Assembly: GCA_017303715.1 (NCBI GenBank)
Contig: JAFLBZ010000003.1
Coordinates: forward strand, 1-64,000
Origin: Rhodothermia bacterium
Lineage (GTDB): Bacteria; Bacteroidota; Rhodothermia; Rhodothermales; UBA2364
Direction of reading: 5' to 3'
DNA length: 64,000 bases
The position numbers were made by a program, and so were the translations under genes. Each line of letters opens with the position of its first letter. Position 1 is the first letter of the stretch. The notes beneath the pieces were generated by a model. It ran no database searches. It saw only the letters and a program-made list of their open reading frames with translations, and was not told the DNA's origin. This document shows, one piece after another, positions 27,185-37,117 of the stretch.

Positions 27185-28912
27185 TTAGGCCCGTGTCACG
27201 ACAAGGTTTCCCAGAACCAGCAAGTCCATTTTCGTCCGGAGATAACAGTCCAAAGCATGTTCTGGCCCATTTACGATGGGTTCATTTTCATTAAATGAGG
27301 TATTCAGCAAAATGGGAACGCCTGTTCTTTCGCCAAAATGCCGGATCAAGGCGTAATAACGTGGGTTATCCTTTTCCGCTACGGTTTGCAAACGTCCTGT
27401 TCCATCCACATGCACAACGGCTGGAATTAGCGCTTGTTTTTCTGGTTTTATCTTAAACACCTTTTCCATGTAAGGCACTTCATCATCTTGTTCAAAGAAA
27501 TCGGGAACAGCCTCTCTCAAGATTGAAGGTGCAAAGGGCCTAAAACGCTCCCGCCGCTTGATTTTTGCATTCAGCAAATCCTTGGCATCTCCCCGCCGAG
27601 GATCGGCCAAGATTGAGCGATTCCCCAACGCACGCGGCCCAAACTCGGCACGACCTTGAAACCACCCGACCACGCCACCGTTTATCAGACACTCACAAAC
27701 CTTTTCAAAAAGTACGGCATCGGTTAATCTTTCATAAGCAATCCCTTGCTCCTCCAAGAGTTTTGTAATTTGGTCATCCGTGAATGTAGCTCCGGTATAT
27801 GCCTGATGTTGATATGGGCCTCGAACCGCTTTTTTTTCTTGATGCCACACATAGAGCGCGGCGCCAATACACGTTCCGGCATCATGTCCCGCTGGGGGAA
27901 CAAACAATTTCTTAAATGAAGTGTTCTGAACCAATTTGCCATTGGCGACCGAGTTTTGAGCAACCCCACCCGTTAGGCACAGTTCCGGCAGTTTGGTTTT
28001 TTGGTATAAATCTTCCGCCATATGGAAGATAGCTTCTTCTGTAATACGCTGAACAGAGGCGGCTAAATTACGGTGCATATCGGTCAATGGGTCTTCTTTT
28101 TTCCGAGCGGGACCGAACTTTTCCACCATAAACTCGGAAAACATCGGCTCAATATGGGGCATTCCACCTTCCCAGCTCATGCTTACTCCTTCTTTAAAGT
28201 GGCGAAAATAATCCCCATTCAGTTCAAATAAACCATTATTTTTAAGCCTCAATACTTCGCGCAGCGCATTCACAAACGTTGGTTGACCATAAGGAGCAAG
28301 GCCCATTACCTTGTATTCGTCACCATAATAAGGAAAACCTAAATACTGAGTAAAAGCGGTGTAAAATGCCCCAATAGAATGTGGATACGATACGCTGTCC
28401 AAGACCTTGATTTGGGAGCCACTGCCCGTTGCCCGCATGGTGGAGGAAAAATCCCCGAAACCATCCACCGAGAGAATGACTGCCTCTTGGAAAGGAGAAA
28501 CGTAGAAGGCGGAAGCAATATGGCTACGGTGATGTTCAACAAAGCGCAATTCCGCCTTGATGTCTTGCTCCGAAAACCCCAAGGCTTCAGCCACTTCTTG
28601 TTTAAGTTGCTTGATTTTGAGGGAGTTTCCCGCTCGATCTTTAATCGCAGACCAAGACACCATCTTCTTGAGCGAATGGAAAATCTTTTGCTCAATTTTG
28701 GCCATGGGATCCCGTGAAAGGGCCATGATGTCCACCTTGTCCAAGGCAATACCCGCTTCTTTCAGGCAAAACTTGATGGCCTCCGTCGGCAATCCCGCCC
28801 AATGTTTGACCCGTCGGATCCGCTCCTCTTCTGTTGCAGCAACGAGAACACCATCCTTAAGAATACATGCCGAAGCATCGCCATGATACGCATTTATGCC
28901 AAGTATATACAT
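27185..28912 (-). CDS. NodU-family carbamoyltransferase
   Basis: Transfers a carbamoyl group from carbamoyl phosphate to a hydroxyl, here probably on a sugar of the polysaccharide. The 575-residue protein has the Kae1-like N-terminal domain: GINAYHGDASACILKDG, FVEHHRSHIASAFYVSPF and ILSVDGFGD. LCLTGGVAQNSVANGKL lies in the middle. The C-terminal domain has FQGRAEFGPRALGNRSILADP and PILLNTSFNENEPIV, which are diagnostic. It lies inside the glycosyltransferase operon, seven bases after the GT2 gene, so it probably tailors the surface glycan rather than an antibiotic or Nod factor. Confidence 0.93.
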   Translation of the reverse strand: MYILGINAYHGDASACILKDGVLVAATEEERIRRVKHWAGLPTEAIKFCLKEAGIALDKVDIMALSRDPMAKIEQKIFHSLKKMVSWSAIKDRAGNSLKIKQLKQEVAEALGFSEQDIKAELRFVEHHRSHIASAFYVSPFQEAVILSVDGFGDFSSTMRATGSGSQIKVLDSVSYPHSIGAFYTAFTQYLGFPYYGDEYKVMGLAPYGQPTFVNALREVLRLKNNGLFELNGDYFRHFKEGVSMSWEGGMPHIEPMFSEFMVEKFGPARKKEDPLTDMHRNLAASVQRITEEAIFHMAEDLYQKTKLPELCLTGGVAQNSVANGKLVQNTSFKKLFVPPAGHDAGTCIGAALYVWHQEKKAVRGPYQHQAYTGATFTDDQITKLLEEQGIAYERLTDAVLFEKVCECLINGGVVGWFQGRAEFGPRALGNRSILADPRRGDAKDLLNAKIKRRERFRPFAPSILREAVPDFFEQDDEVPYMEKVFKIKPEKQALIPAVVHVDGTGRLQTVAEKDNPRYYALIRHFGERTGVPILLNTSFNENEPIVNGPEHALDCYLRTKMDLLVLGNLVVTRA

Positions 28913-28919
28913 TTATATT

Positions 28920-29696
28920 TTATTTCAATTGTGGGTTTAATTCTTTTTCCATGAGATACAAGCAGAGCATTACCTCAAAACAAGTTCGTTGCCACGTATA
29001 AAACCATCCGGCCTTACCTTGAAAAATGAGACCTTTGGCCAATAAACAATACACGGGCATGACCAGTATGGCTGGTACTTTGAGCCATCGCATTTTTTGG
29101 ATCAGGCTCATTTGTTTCCAAGGCATAGTGGCCAATTTTGCGGCTTCGAGTCGTGCATATTTTTGTTGGGAGCCTAACCAATGGTTCATATTTTTTCGGT
29201 CGTCGTGCCGGATCGGGGTTGCAAGTCGCGTATGCGTACCTTCTAAAACCAATCGCTGAGTATGTCCATCTTGTCGGTATTGCCCCGCTTTTTTGCGATA
29301 TAAAACCACACGGGGCGGATATAGCGAAGCGCCTAACTCGGTCTCGTAGATGCAATACCTAAAAGTCGCCTCGAATCCACTCGTTTTTTCATCATCCTGC
29401 AAGCGCTTAAATTCATCAACCGCCTCTAGCATAAGAACATAATCAGCATCCAGCGACAAAACCCATTCGGTCTCCACTAGATCATGGCCATATTGCCATT
29501 GCATGGCATGGGTATCAAAAGCTCGCTCCACAAACCGGACATTTGGAAATGCCGTCGCAATCGCTTTTGTATTGTCACTGCTCATACTGTCCAACACAAT
29601 CACCTCCTTGGCCCATGTGAGGCGCGCCAATACCCGCCCAATATTGGCCGCTTCGTTGTACGTTAGGATTAAGGGCGTTATCTGTTCAATGTTCAT
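28920..29696 (-). CDS. Family 2 glycosyltransferase
   Basis: GT-A type transferase of 258 residues. ITPLILTYNEAANIGRVL opens the nucleotide-sugar fold, EVIVLDSMSSDNTKAIA follows, and the metal-binding DxD is in LSLDADYVL (about residue 82). Two hydrophobic stretches near the C-terminus (VPAILVMPVYCLLAKGLIF and a following amphipathic piece) suggest membrane association. Its start overlaps the end of the upstream GT4 gene by four bases (ATGA type), so they are coupled. The sugar is not known; WaaE/KdtX-type relatives are possible. Confidence 0.88.
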   Translation of the reverse strand: MNIEQITPLILTYNEAANIGRVLARLTWAKEVIVLDSMSSDNTKAIATAFPNVRFVERAFDTHAMQWQYGHDLVETEWVLSLDADYVLMLEAVDEFKRLQDDEKTSGFEATFRYCIYETELGASLYPPRVVLYRKKAGQYRQDGHTQRLVLEGTHTRLATPIRHDDRKNMNHWLGSQQKYARLEAAKLATMPWKQMSLIQKMRWLKVPAILVMPVYCLLAKGLIFQGKAGWFYTWQRTCFEVMLCLYLMEKELNPQLK

Positions 29697-30814
29697 CTTG
29701 TTAAGGATTCATACTTTTTCGCAAAGCTTTGTGCAACATGCGCCCATGTAAAATGGCCCAAGACATATTCACGCGCACGCAGTCCCATTGCATTTCTTAC
29801 TTCTGGAGGCGTGGCTGCCCCTTCTTTTATCGCTTCTTTCAATGATACAACGTCCGGATTAACCCACCACCCCATTTTCCCCCTATTCAAGACCTGCCAA
29901 GGCGTACCGGTTGTCGTAATTACAGGCAAGCCTGCGGCCATTGCTTCAGCGATTACGATACCAAAATTTTCACTCTTCGAGGGTAAAATAAAGAGATCCG
30001 ATGCTGCAAAAAGCGCCCATTTTCCTACATCATCCGCCGCCCCAAAAACCCTAACACTATGCGTAAGGTCGCAATCCTGTATTTTTTTAAAAACTTCTGC
30101 TGCATAACCGTCTTCATCTGGCCCAACAATATCCAAAGTCCAACCTTCGGGATTCGCCTCTTTCCACGCATCTAACAAGAGCATGATTCCCTTTATTGGA
30201 TGTAGCCGAGACAAGAATAATGCTTTCTTGGATGGTTGTTGCGTCCGAGAGGGTATCTCAGAAGGAAGCCGGATTGCATTTGGAATGACCCAGACAGGGT
30301 TGGTGATGCCTAAATCCGGCAACGAGGCTTTCTCCGTTTCCGAGGTTACATGTAGTGCATTCGCACGTCGTATGATCTGTTGTTGATACAACCGCCAACT
30401 GGCCCATTTCATATAGCCTTTGTGTGAAAAAGACTCCGGCATTAACATCCCATGCGGACTGATAACCATCGGAATTTTGTAGCGATGTGCCATCTTTGAT
30501 ACCAACCAATTACTCCAAAGCCATACCCCGTGATCGTGGATGACGTCTGGCTTTTGCTGCTGAAGCATGGTTTTTAAGGCTTCCTCAAATGCGCTTGCAA
30601 CCTGAAATCGTTCACCTAATGCTGTCTGCGGATGACAGACCTTAACCCGCACTTTGGCTCCATCTGGCAAAGACAATGTTTCTTCTTTTGTGCCAATGGT
30701 CATAAGAGAAACCTGCACTCCCAAGTCCGCCAACGATTCACAAAGGTAGGGTGTTGTACGAGAAGTACCACCTTTATGAACATTAAGACCGGCAATAGTG
30801 TGTAAAATGTGCAT
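29693..30814 (-). CDS. Family 4 glycosyltransferase
   Basis: GT-B transferase of 373 residues. It has MHILHTIAGLNVHKGGTSRT and PDVIHDHGVWLW in the N-terminal domain, and the donor-site motif SENFGIVIAEAMAAGLPVI (E-x7-E) in the C-terminal domain. Good fit over the whole length to capsule/LPS transferases. It overlaps the next gene by four bases and lies three bases after the preceding one. Confidence 0.88.
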   Translation of the reverse strand: MHILHTIAGLNVHKGGTSRTTPYLCESLADLGVQVSLMTIGTKEETLSLPDGAKVRVKVCHPQTALGERFQVASAFEEALKTMLQQQKPDVIHDHGVWLWSNWLVSKMAHRYKIPMVISPHGMLMPESFSHKGYMKWASWRLYQQQIIRRANALHVTSETEKASLPDLGITNPVWVIPNAIRLPSEIPSRTQQPSKKALFLSRLHPIKGIMLLLDAWKEANPEGWTLDIVGPDEDGYAAEVFKKIQDCDLTHSVRVFGAADDVGKWALFAASDLFILPSKSENFGIVIAEAMAAGLPVITTTGTPWQVLNRGKMGWWVNPDVVSLKEAIKEGAATPPEVRNAMGLRAREYVLGHFTWAHVAQSFAKKYESLTR

Positions 30815-30817
30815 GGT

Positions 30818-31858
30818 TTATTTAGATCCGTTTAACAGTTTTCCCAATCTGGCTGCCCAAATCTCAGGTGTATTTTGCAAACTTAAAATTATAGAACGTT
30901 TCCCCATTTCTGCAATTTCGGCCGCTGAGAAGGAGAAGATAAATTGCGAAATTACCGCCTTAATTTCCTCCTTTTCTTTTGGGCGAAACGACAAACCATT
31001 ATAACCCTCTACCAAAAACATATCGCTTGAAAATACGCCACGGGATAACATCAACGCACATCCTGACATAGCCGCCTCGTGTACGACAACACCAAAATGT
31101 TCTTCCCAACTTGGAAGACAAAACACCTTGCTTTTTTTCATGTATTCTGCAACCGCTTCCGGCTGAGAAAATGGAATATAATCAACTTTATTATGCGCTA
31201 AAAGGGTATCTTTCATTGGGCCATTGCCGATAATTACCAATCTCCAAGTATGTTGTCTTTCATTTGATATTGAGACAAAGGCTTCGTATAATTCTAAAAC
31301 ACCTTTCCAATCGAGAAGTCTTCCTACAAATAAAATTATTTGCTCTTTTTGAAATACTTCTCCATCTTCGCATAAATACAAAGTTGGGTCTCCTGTATAT
31401 AAACCTCTTAAAATATTTTTTTCCTTAAAACCGAGGCGCCTTGCATATTCATACTGGCTGGTAGCAGGAACCCAAGCATGGGTAAATAAATTCTTCACTA
31501 CCAATGACGAAAAAGCACATAATATATGTTGTTTCACGGTTCCCTTCCATGGATTATCCATACCGATAACAACCTTTTTACCATCTTTCTTTGCTTTTTT
31601 TGAAATGACACGAAATAATTTTTCACCCCAGCCACCAACAACTAAAACATCTGGATTAAAGCTATTATATACACGATCAATATCGTTTGTATTGTTGATG
31701 TGGTGTATTAAAATTTCTGAAGATACCGGAAAGGAGTATGGTGCATTTTTATCTTCTTTTGTAACGATAATAGAGACCTTATGCACATTAGAAAATTTTT
31801 TAATGGCATTATAATAGTACCAAGGCAAGTTTTGAAGGACAAATAAAACTTTTTTCAT
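30818..31858 (-). CDS. Family 4 glycosyltransferase (AT-rich segment)
   Basis: GT-B transferase of 346 residues: MKKVLFVLQNLPWYYYNAIKK, VLVVGGWGEKLF, LFVGRLLDWKGVLELYEAF, and the E-x7-E donor site in WEEHFGVVVHEAAMSGCALML. The start of the predicted AT-rich block (30.8-34.8 kb): Lys, Asn and Ile are frequent and codons prefer A/T, unlike the two transferases downstream. This suggests it arrived together with the polymerase and flippase genes. Confidence 0.87.
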   Translation of the reverse strand: MKKVLFVLQNLPWYYYNAIKKFSNVHKVSIIVTKEDKNAPYSFPVSSEILIHHINNTNDIDRVYNSFNPDVLVVGGWGEKLFRVISKKAKKDGKKVVIGMDNPWKGTVKQHILCAFSSLVVKNLFTHAWVPATSQYEYARRLGFKEKNILRGLYTGDPTLYLCEDGEVFQKEQIILFVGRLLDWKGVLELYEAFVSISNERQHTWRLVIIGNGPMKDTLLAHNKVDYIPFSQPEAVAEYMKKSKVFCLPSWEEHFGVVVHEAAMSGCALMLSRGVFSSDMFLVEGYNGLSFRPKEKEEIKAVISQFIFSFSAAEIAEMGKRSIILSLQNTPEIWAARLGKLLNGSK

Positions 31859-31883
31859 ACAATCAAATTGCTATGGGGGTTGT

Positions 31884-33233
31884 TCAATAAACGGCCCCAT
31901 GGTGGTTTATTTTATTTCTTTCCCTTTGCTTTACTTGTGCCCATGCTATGATTCCCAAGAAAACACCTCCTGCCCCATTTGGTGCCAATAAACACGCCTC
32001 TGCCAAATTAACAAGCAAAATGGTAATAAAAATTGAAGATAGAACGATGTCCTTCTTCAGGTATATAGACTTAAAAAGATATCCCAAGAGTAACAATAAA
32101 GCAAATCCTCCGAGAACACCAGCTTCAGCGAAAAAAGCAATGTACAAATTACCGGGTTCTACCGAATAAGAGATAGGGATATTCCAGAGATACTCACTAC
32201 GTACCAAGCGACGTTCTTCGATGGGGAAAGTTAGCCCAAAACCCGAGCCAATAAAAGGGCTTTGAGTAAAAGCAACTAAGGATTTTTCAATTAATCCTCC
32301 ACGACTACTGTTATAATTCTCGATAATAGAAGCCGTTTCAATTTTTCTATTTTTCTTAAAAAAATCAGAAACACTTTTTGTAATTACACTCGAAAACGAT
32401 ATAATTAGTATAATTATAATAGCTGAAACAAATTGAATGCCTCTCATTCTAAACAATCTACGTACTTTGTGTAACACTTCTGTACTGTAAAGAAAAAATG
32501 TAATAGCAACACTTATTACGGTACTTAATAATGCTGTTCTTGCTTCTGAAAGAATAATTAAACCTATTGCTGCAACAATAATTACCCCATAAAAATATTT
32601 CTTTTCATTAATGAACTTGACTATAAAATACGTTAAAATAACAGCCAATATGATTCCAAATGTTTGTGGATGGCTAAAAATACCTGATGACCCAGACTGA
32701 TATATATCCCATTCTTTCACATAGACATATCTATTAAAGATAAACCAACTCCCGATTATGACAGCTAAAAATGTATGGTACATAAATTCATTCACTTTTT
32801 CTCCTGCATAATAAATAGATTCAAAGAACACGTACACAACGAATAAAAGTAGGAACAACTTCAATATTGAGACGACAGGAAAAAGACCAGCAATTGAAAA
32901 TAGCAAATTAATTCCGATGAAGATTATAAATCGAATCGTATTGGGTTGAAGGCTAAGTTCTCCAGCCCTAAGTTTATACATCGTCAACCTACCAATAAAA
33001 GCAAATGTAATAAGATACCTAAATAAAATAGGAACTCCACCCGACAAAACATCTGGATGTAGAATTGAAAGAATACTCGTCAGAAAAAAAGCCTTATAAA
33101 TATTTTCAACTTTAGTAAAACCCCAGATCAATAATATCGTACCGCACACAATATTGCCAACAATTCCCAAGGCATTCACGTAAATTAATGCCAGAATTGA
33201 AAAGGTCTCTATAATCGAATTTCTGTATCTCAC
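31884..33233 (-). CDS. O-antigen polymerase/ligase-like membrane protein
   Basis: Polytopic protein of 449 residues with about ten to twelve hydrophobic segments and a larger periplasmic loop. The loop has the pattern SPFIGSGFGLTFPIEERRLV followed by YSVEPGNLYIAFFAEAGVLGG, characteristic of the O-antigen ligase (WaaL) / Wzy domain. In an operon with a flippase, a polymerase of repeat units is the simplest role; ligase cannot be excluded. Strongly AT-rich. Confidence 0.8.
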   Translation of the reverse strand: MRYRNSIIETFSILALIYVNALGIVGNIVCGTILLIWGFTKVENIYKAFFLTSILSILHPDVLSGGVPILFRYLITFAFIGRLTMYKLRAGELSLQPNTIRFIIFIGINLLFSIAGLFPVVSILKLFLLLFVVYVFFESIYYAGEKVNEFMYHTFLAVIIGSWFIFNRYVYVKEWDIYQSGSSGIFSHPQTFGIILAVILTYFIVKFINEKKYFYGVIIVAAIGLIILSEARTALLSTVISVAITFFLYSTEVLHKVRRLFRMRGIQFVSAIIIILIISFSSVITKSVSDFFKKNRKIETASIIENYNSSRGGLIEKSLVAFTQSPFIGSGFGLTFPIEERRLVRSEYLWNIPISYSVEPGNLYIAFFAEAGVLGGFALLLLLGYLFKSIYLKKDIVLSSIFITILLVNLAEACLLAPNGAGGVFLGIIAWAQVKQRERNKINHHGAVY

Positions 33234-33250
33234 AAATAGGTTGTATTAAA

Positions 33251-34762
33251 TTATATCCCACTTCGCAGCAATCTCATAAAAGACAATATTATTTTTTTCT
33301 GCATCATCACATAAAGCATGAAATATGCAATTCCACAGCCTATTAACACAACATAATCATGATTTTCTTTATGGGAAAATAAGAAAATCATCTTTACAAG
33401 GCTACCAAGTACACCAATTTTCAAAACAAGCTGTAGTATTTTAATCAAAACCTCTTTTACAAAAGTCAGGTTCATTTTATAAACTAAAAACCAGTACCCA
33501 ACAATAAGGTAAACTACATTAGAACCTATACCAAAATAAGCTGCGCCGGCCAACTGGTATTGCTGAATCAGCACATAGAGAATGGGTGACCCCATAATTA
33601 AAATACCCAAATACTGAAGAACAATAACCTTTGTATTTCCGGTTGCTGTTAATAAGGTATAGGGGATATTCATTAAAGATAAACACGTGGTACTAATCAA
33701 CAATAGTTTCAAAACTTCAGATGAAACATTTGTTACATGTTCATTGTGCGTCCATACCCATAGAATTTCCGAAGAAAAAAGATATAAAAAAAATGAAGTG
33801 GGTATTACAATCGCACTTGAAAGATATAAGAACTCTTGTAGTACAAGGTTTAATCTCTCGGTTTCTTTACCAAAATAAAACCTTGTAAAATTTGGCAATA
33901 AATACGTATTAAAGGTACTTCCTATAATTATAACACCACTACAAATAAGTGTAGCCGTTGTATAATACGTTAGATTTGACAATGGCAATAAACTGGTAAT
34001 AAATAATTTGTCCAGCTGAGATGCAACAACGGTCAAGATACCCACCAAAGACATTTGCCATAAAAATCCAGTAATTTCTTTTATTTTAGAAAGTTTGAAT
34101 TTAAATTTCTCTTTCAGGACATTTAAATAGTGCCAAACCCAGAAACGTTTTATAATCATAAAAAACAAGGAAACATAAAATTGTATTTGAAAATAAGTTC
34201 GGATATCTACATGATACCAATAAAAAAAAGGGATGACGCCAAAGATTCTAAAAATATTATATATTAGATAAAAAGAAGAAGCATCTAATTGACGGTTTAG
34301 CCCATTAAAAATACCCGCATATAATTGAAGTGGCCAATTTAAAGCGATCACTCCACCCATGAGCCAAATACATTCTTGAATAAGCGATTTCGATAACGTC
34401 TCTTCATTAATCCATTCAGAAAGCGGGGTTGAGAATAGGCCAATAAGCAAGCCTATTAAACCTCCAAAAAGCCAAAATAATACCTCTGAGGTGAATACAA
34501 TCGTGTTTATATTTCCCTCATTCATACCTACCGATTTCATGCGGGGAATTTCCCGCGCCATCACGTTTCCTATATTGAAATTTAGAAAACTTGTGGCGGC
34601 AAGAAGTGTTCCATAGACCCCAACAAGACCATAACTTTCTTCACCTAAATAATGTAAATATATAGGGAAAGAAATAAAGTTAAAAACCATAACCAGTACC
34701 TGAACTGTTGTATTACTTCCGACAACAAATAAAGTCTTGTACTGGGTAAAAAAGCGGGTCAT
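33251..34762 (-). CDS. Polysaccharide flippase, Wzx-like
   Basis: MOP-superfamily transporter of 503 residues with about 12-14 hydrophobic segments, turning lipid-linked repeat units to the outside of the inner membrane. The start FVVGSNTTVQVLVMVFNFIS and the following FPIYLHYLGEESYGLVGVYGTLLA are characteristic of the family. It lies 17 bases before the polymerase-like gene and 8 bases after the decarboxylase gene. The most AT-rich gene of the cluster. Confidence 0.88.
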   Translation of the reverse strand: MTRFFTQYKTLFVVGSNTTVQVLVMVFNFISFPIYLHYLGEESYGLVGVYGTLLAATSFLNFNIGNVMAREIPRMKSVGMNEGNINTIVFTSEVLFWLFGGLIGLLIGLFSTPLSEWINEETLSKSLIQECIWLMGGVIALNWPLQLYAGIFNGLNRQLDASSFYLIYNIFRIFGVIPFFYWYHVDIRTYFQIQFYVSLFFMIIKRFWVWHYLNVLKEKFKFKLSKIKEITGFLWQMSLVGILTVVASQLDKLFITSLLPLSNLTYYTTATLICSGVIIIGSTFNTYLLPNFTRFYFGKETERLNLVLQEFLYLSSAIVIPTSFFLYLFSSEILWVWTHNEHVTNVSSEVLKLLLISTTCLSLMNIPYTLLTATGNTKVIVLQYLGILIMGSPILYVLIQQYQLAGAAYFGIGSNVVYLIVGYWFLVYKMNLTFVKEVLIKILQLVLKIGVLGSLVKMIFLFSHKENHDYVVLIGCGIAYFMLYVMMQKKIILSFMRLLRSGI

Positions 34763-34770
34763 TCCTGTAT

Positions 34771-35712
34771 TTATTGTTCGTCTAAATGATCTCGGAAAAA
34801 AGAAATTGTTTTTCTAACCCCATCCTCACGACCAATAATGGGTTGCCAATTTAATATTTCCGTTGCTTTTGTGATATCTGGTTGTCGAATTTTGGGGTCA
34901 TCCTCCGGTAATAATTCAAAAACAATTTTGCTCGCGCTCTCCACCCAAGCGATCACTTCTTTGGCAAAATCTAAAATGGTGATTTCGTTCGGGTTCCCGA
35001 TATTTACAGGCTCATTTTCTGCACTATGCAATAAACGCCAAATTCCCTCGACGAGATCGTCACAATATTGGAAACTACGGGTCTGTGTACCATCGCCATA
35101 AACGGTTATGGGAAGATTGCGTAATGCCTGATTGATAAAGTTCGACACCACGCGCCCATCATTGGCCCGCATCCGAGGTCCATAAGTATTAAAGATGCGA
35201 ACGATCCGAGTTTCCACTCCATGATACCGCTGATAGGCCATTGTTATCGCCTCTGCAAAACGTTTGGCCTCGTCATAGACACCACGAACCCCCACGGGAT
35301 TTACATTTCCCCAATAACCTTCCTGTTGAGGATGGATGAGCGGGTCACCATACACCTCGGAGGTTGAGGCCAAGAGAAAGCGTGCTTTTTTTGCCTTAGC
35401 CAGTCCCAATAGATTATGGGTTCCAAGTGCGCCAACTTTTAGGGTTTGTATTGGAAGTTTGAGGTAGTCTATTGGCGATGCAGGACTTGCAAAATGGAGA
35501 ATAAAATCCAATTCCCCTGCTACATAGACATAATTAGAGACATCATGCCGGATTAGGCTGAACCGAGGATGCCCCATTAAATGAGCGATATTATCGGGAG
35601 ACCCTGTAATAAAATTATCCATACAGATCACTTCGTGCCCTTCTTGGATAAACCGATCACACAAATGGGATCCGATAAAGCCCGCTCCGCCAGTAATAAG
35701 TGTACGCTTCAT
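34771..35712 (-). CDS. UDP-glucuronate decarboxylase (UDP-xylose synthase)
   Basis: NAD-dependent extended SDR enzyme that turns UDP-glucuronate into UDP-xylose. [21 protein letters not shown] carries the nucleotide motif. The catalytic Tyr and Lys are in YDEAKRFAE, and [29 protein letters not shown] and [10 protein letters not shown] are typical of UXS. The start is put at Met10 of a frame open from 35739; that upstream ATG overlaps the previous stop (ATGA), so either could be used. Immediately after UDP-glucose dehydrogenase, which makes its substrate. Confidence 0.9.
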   Translation of the reverse strand: MKRTLITGGAGFIGSHLCDRFIQEGHEVICMDNFITGSPDNIAHLMGHPRFSLIRHDVSNYVYVAGELDFILHFASPASPIDYLKLPIQTLKVGALGTHNLLGLAKAKKARFLLASTSEVYGDPLIHPQQEGYWGNVNPVGVRGVYDEAKRFAEAITMAYQRYHGVETRIVRIFNTYGPRMRANDGRVVSNFINQALRNLPITVYGDGTQTRSFQYCDDLVEGIWRLLHSAENEPVNIGNPNEITILDFAKEVIAWVESASKIVFELLPEDDPKIRQPDITKATEILNWQPIIGREDGVRKTISFFRDHLDEQ

Positions 35713-35735
35713 TGGTTCATGTTCTTTTAGGAAAC

Positions 35736-37085
35736 TCATGCTTCTTTCGGGTAAGGGCGTCCGATACTATGATAGTGGAACCCCAGTTCTTTCATATGTG
35801 ATGGGGCATATAAATTTCTCCCGTCGAAAACCGCAGGAAACTTGAGGCTATCTCGCACCATGTCCCAATCCGGCTTCCGAAACTCGTTCCATTCGGTACA
35901 AACAGCCAATACGTCACATCCTGCCACAGCATCATACAGATCATCGGCATATTCAATTTGATTTCCAAACACGGCCTTTGTGGTTGCCATCGCCTCTGGA
36001 TCGAAGACCCTAACCGTAGCACCTTCTTTTATCAGATCCGAGATCATGGCATGGGCAGAGGCTTCTCGGACATCATCGGTGTTCGCTTTAAACGCCAAAC
36101 CCCAGACCGCAATTTTTTTTCCGATCAAACGCCCACCTAAATACGTCCTCATCGGTGCGACCAATGCCCGTTGCTGGGTATGGTTTACCGCCAAAACGGC
36201 ATCCAAAATCTTGAATTGGTATCCGTATTCTTCAGAAGTGTGGGCAAGTGCCTGTACATCTTTCGGGAAACAAGAACCTCCGTACCCAATACCCGCATAA
36301 AGGAATTGCTTGCCAATCCGACTATCTGAGCCAATGCCCACCCGAATGGCATCCACATTCGCGCCGACACGTTCACAGAGGTTTGCAATTTCGTTCATGA
36401 ACGTAATTTTAGTTGCCAAAAAGGCATTCGCCGCATATTTGGTCATTTCAGCGGAGCGCTCGTCCATCATCAAAATGGGATTTCCATTGCGTACAAAAGG
36501 CTCATAGAGCTGCTTCATCAGGTCTCCCGCGTGCGTATTAGACGTTCCGATGACCACCCGTTCGGGTTTCATAAAATCATCTACGGCAACCCCTTCTCGT
36601 AAAAATTCGGGATTAGAGACGACGTCAAAATCTATACCAGCACGTTTACCCTGTTGTTCAAGCGCTTCCCTCACCAAATCGGCAGTACCAACCGGAACCG
36701 TACTTTTGTTGATGATGAGTTTGTATTCGTTTAACATAGGGCCAATTTGCCGTGTAACGCCCATTACATAGGACAAATCCGCAGAACCGTCTTCTCCCGG
36801 CGGGGTGGGTAAGGCCAGAAAGATGAACTTGCTTTTCTCTACTGCTTCTCCAAGATGCGTCGTGAATTTCAGTCTTCCGTTCTTTCTATTGCGATCAAAC
36901 AAGACCTTTAAACCTGGTTCAAAAATGGGAACAAACCCCTGTCGCATCTTTTCAACTTTTTTTTCATCAATGTCCACACATACAACAGCATATCCCATTT
37001 CTGCAAAGCAAGTGCCAGTCACTAAACCCACATATCCGGTTCCAACGACGGCTATCGTTTGGTTTCTCATGTCGTTTCCTTGCAT
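35736..37085 (-). CDS. ugd: UDP-glucose 6-dehydrogenase
   Basis: Oxidises UDP-glucose twice to UDP-glucuronate. The 449-residue protein has the NAD motif [18 protein letters not shown], the [18 protein letters not shown] helix, and the catalytic Cys in [11 protein letters not shown]. The C-terminal UDP-binding domain has [15 protein letters not shown]. The frame starts at MQGNDM; Met6 may be the true start. The following decarboxylase gene makes UDP-xylose from the product. Confidence 0.94.
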   Translation of the reverse strand: MQGNDMRNQTIAVVGTGYVGLVTGTCFAEMGYAVVCVDIDEKKVEKMRQGFVPIFEPGLKVLFDRNRKNGRLKFTTHLGEAVEKSKFIFLALPTPPGEDGSADLSYVMGVTRQIGPMLNEYKLIINKSTVPVGTADLVREALEQQGKRAGIDFDVVSNPEFLREGVAVDDFMKPERVVIGTSNTHAGDLMKQLYEPFVRNGNPILMMDERSAEMTKYAANAFLATKITFMNEIANLCERVGANVDAIRVGIGSDSRIGKQFLYAGIGYGGSCFPKDVQALAHTSEEYGYQFKILDAVLAVNHTQQRALVAPMRTYLGGRLIGKKIAVWGLAFKANTDDVREASAHAMISDLIKEGATVRVFDPEAMATTKAVFGNQIEYADDLYDAVAGCDVLAVCTEWNEFRKPDWDMVRDSLKFPAVFDGRNLYAPSHMKELGFHYHSIGRPYPKEA

Positions 37086-37117
37086 ATTTAGATTACGTAG
37101 CTTATTTCACGGCGGAC

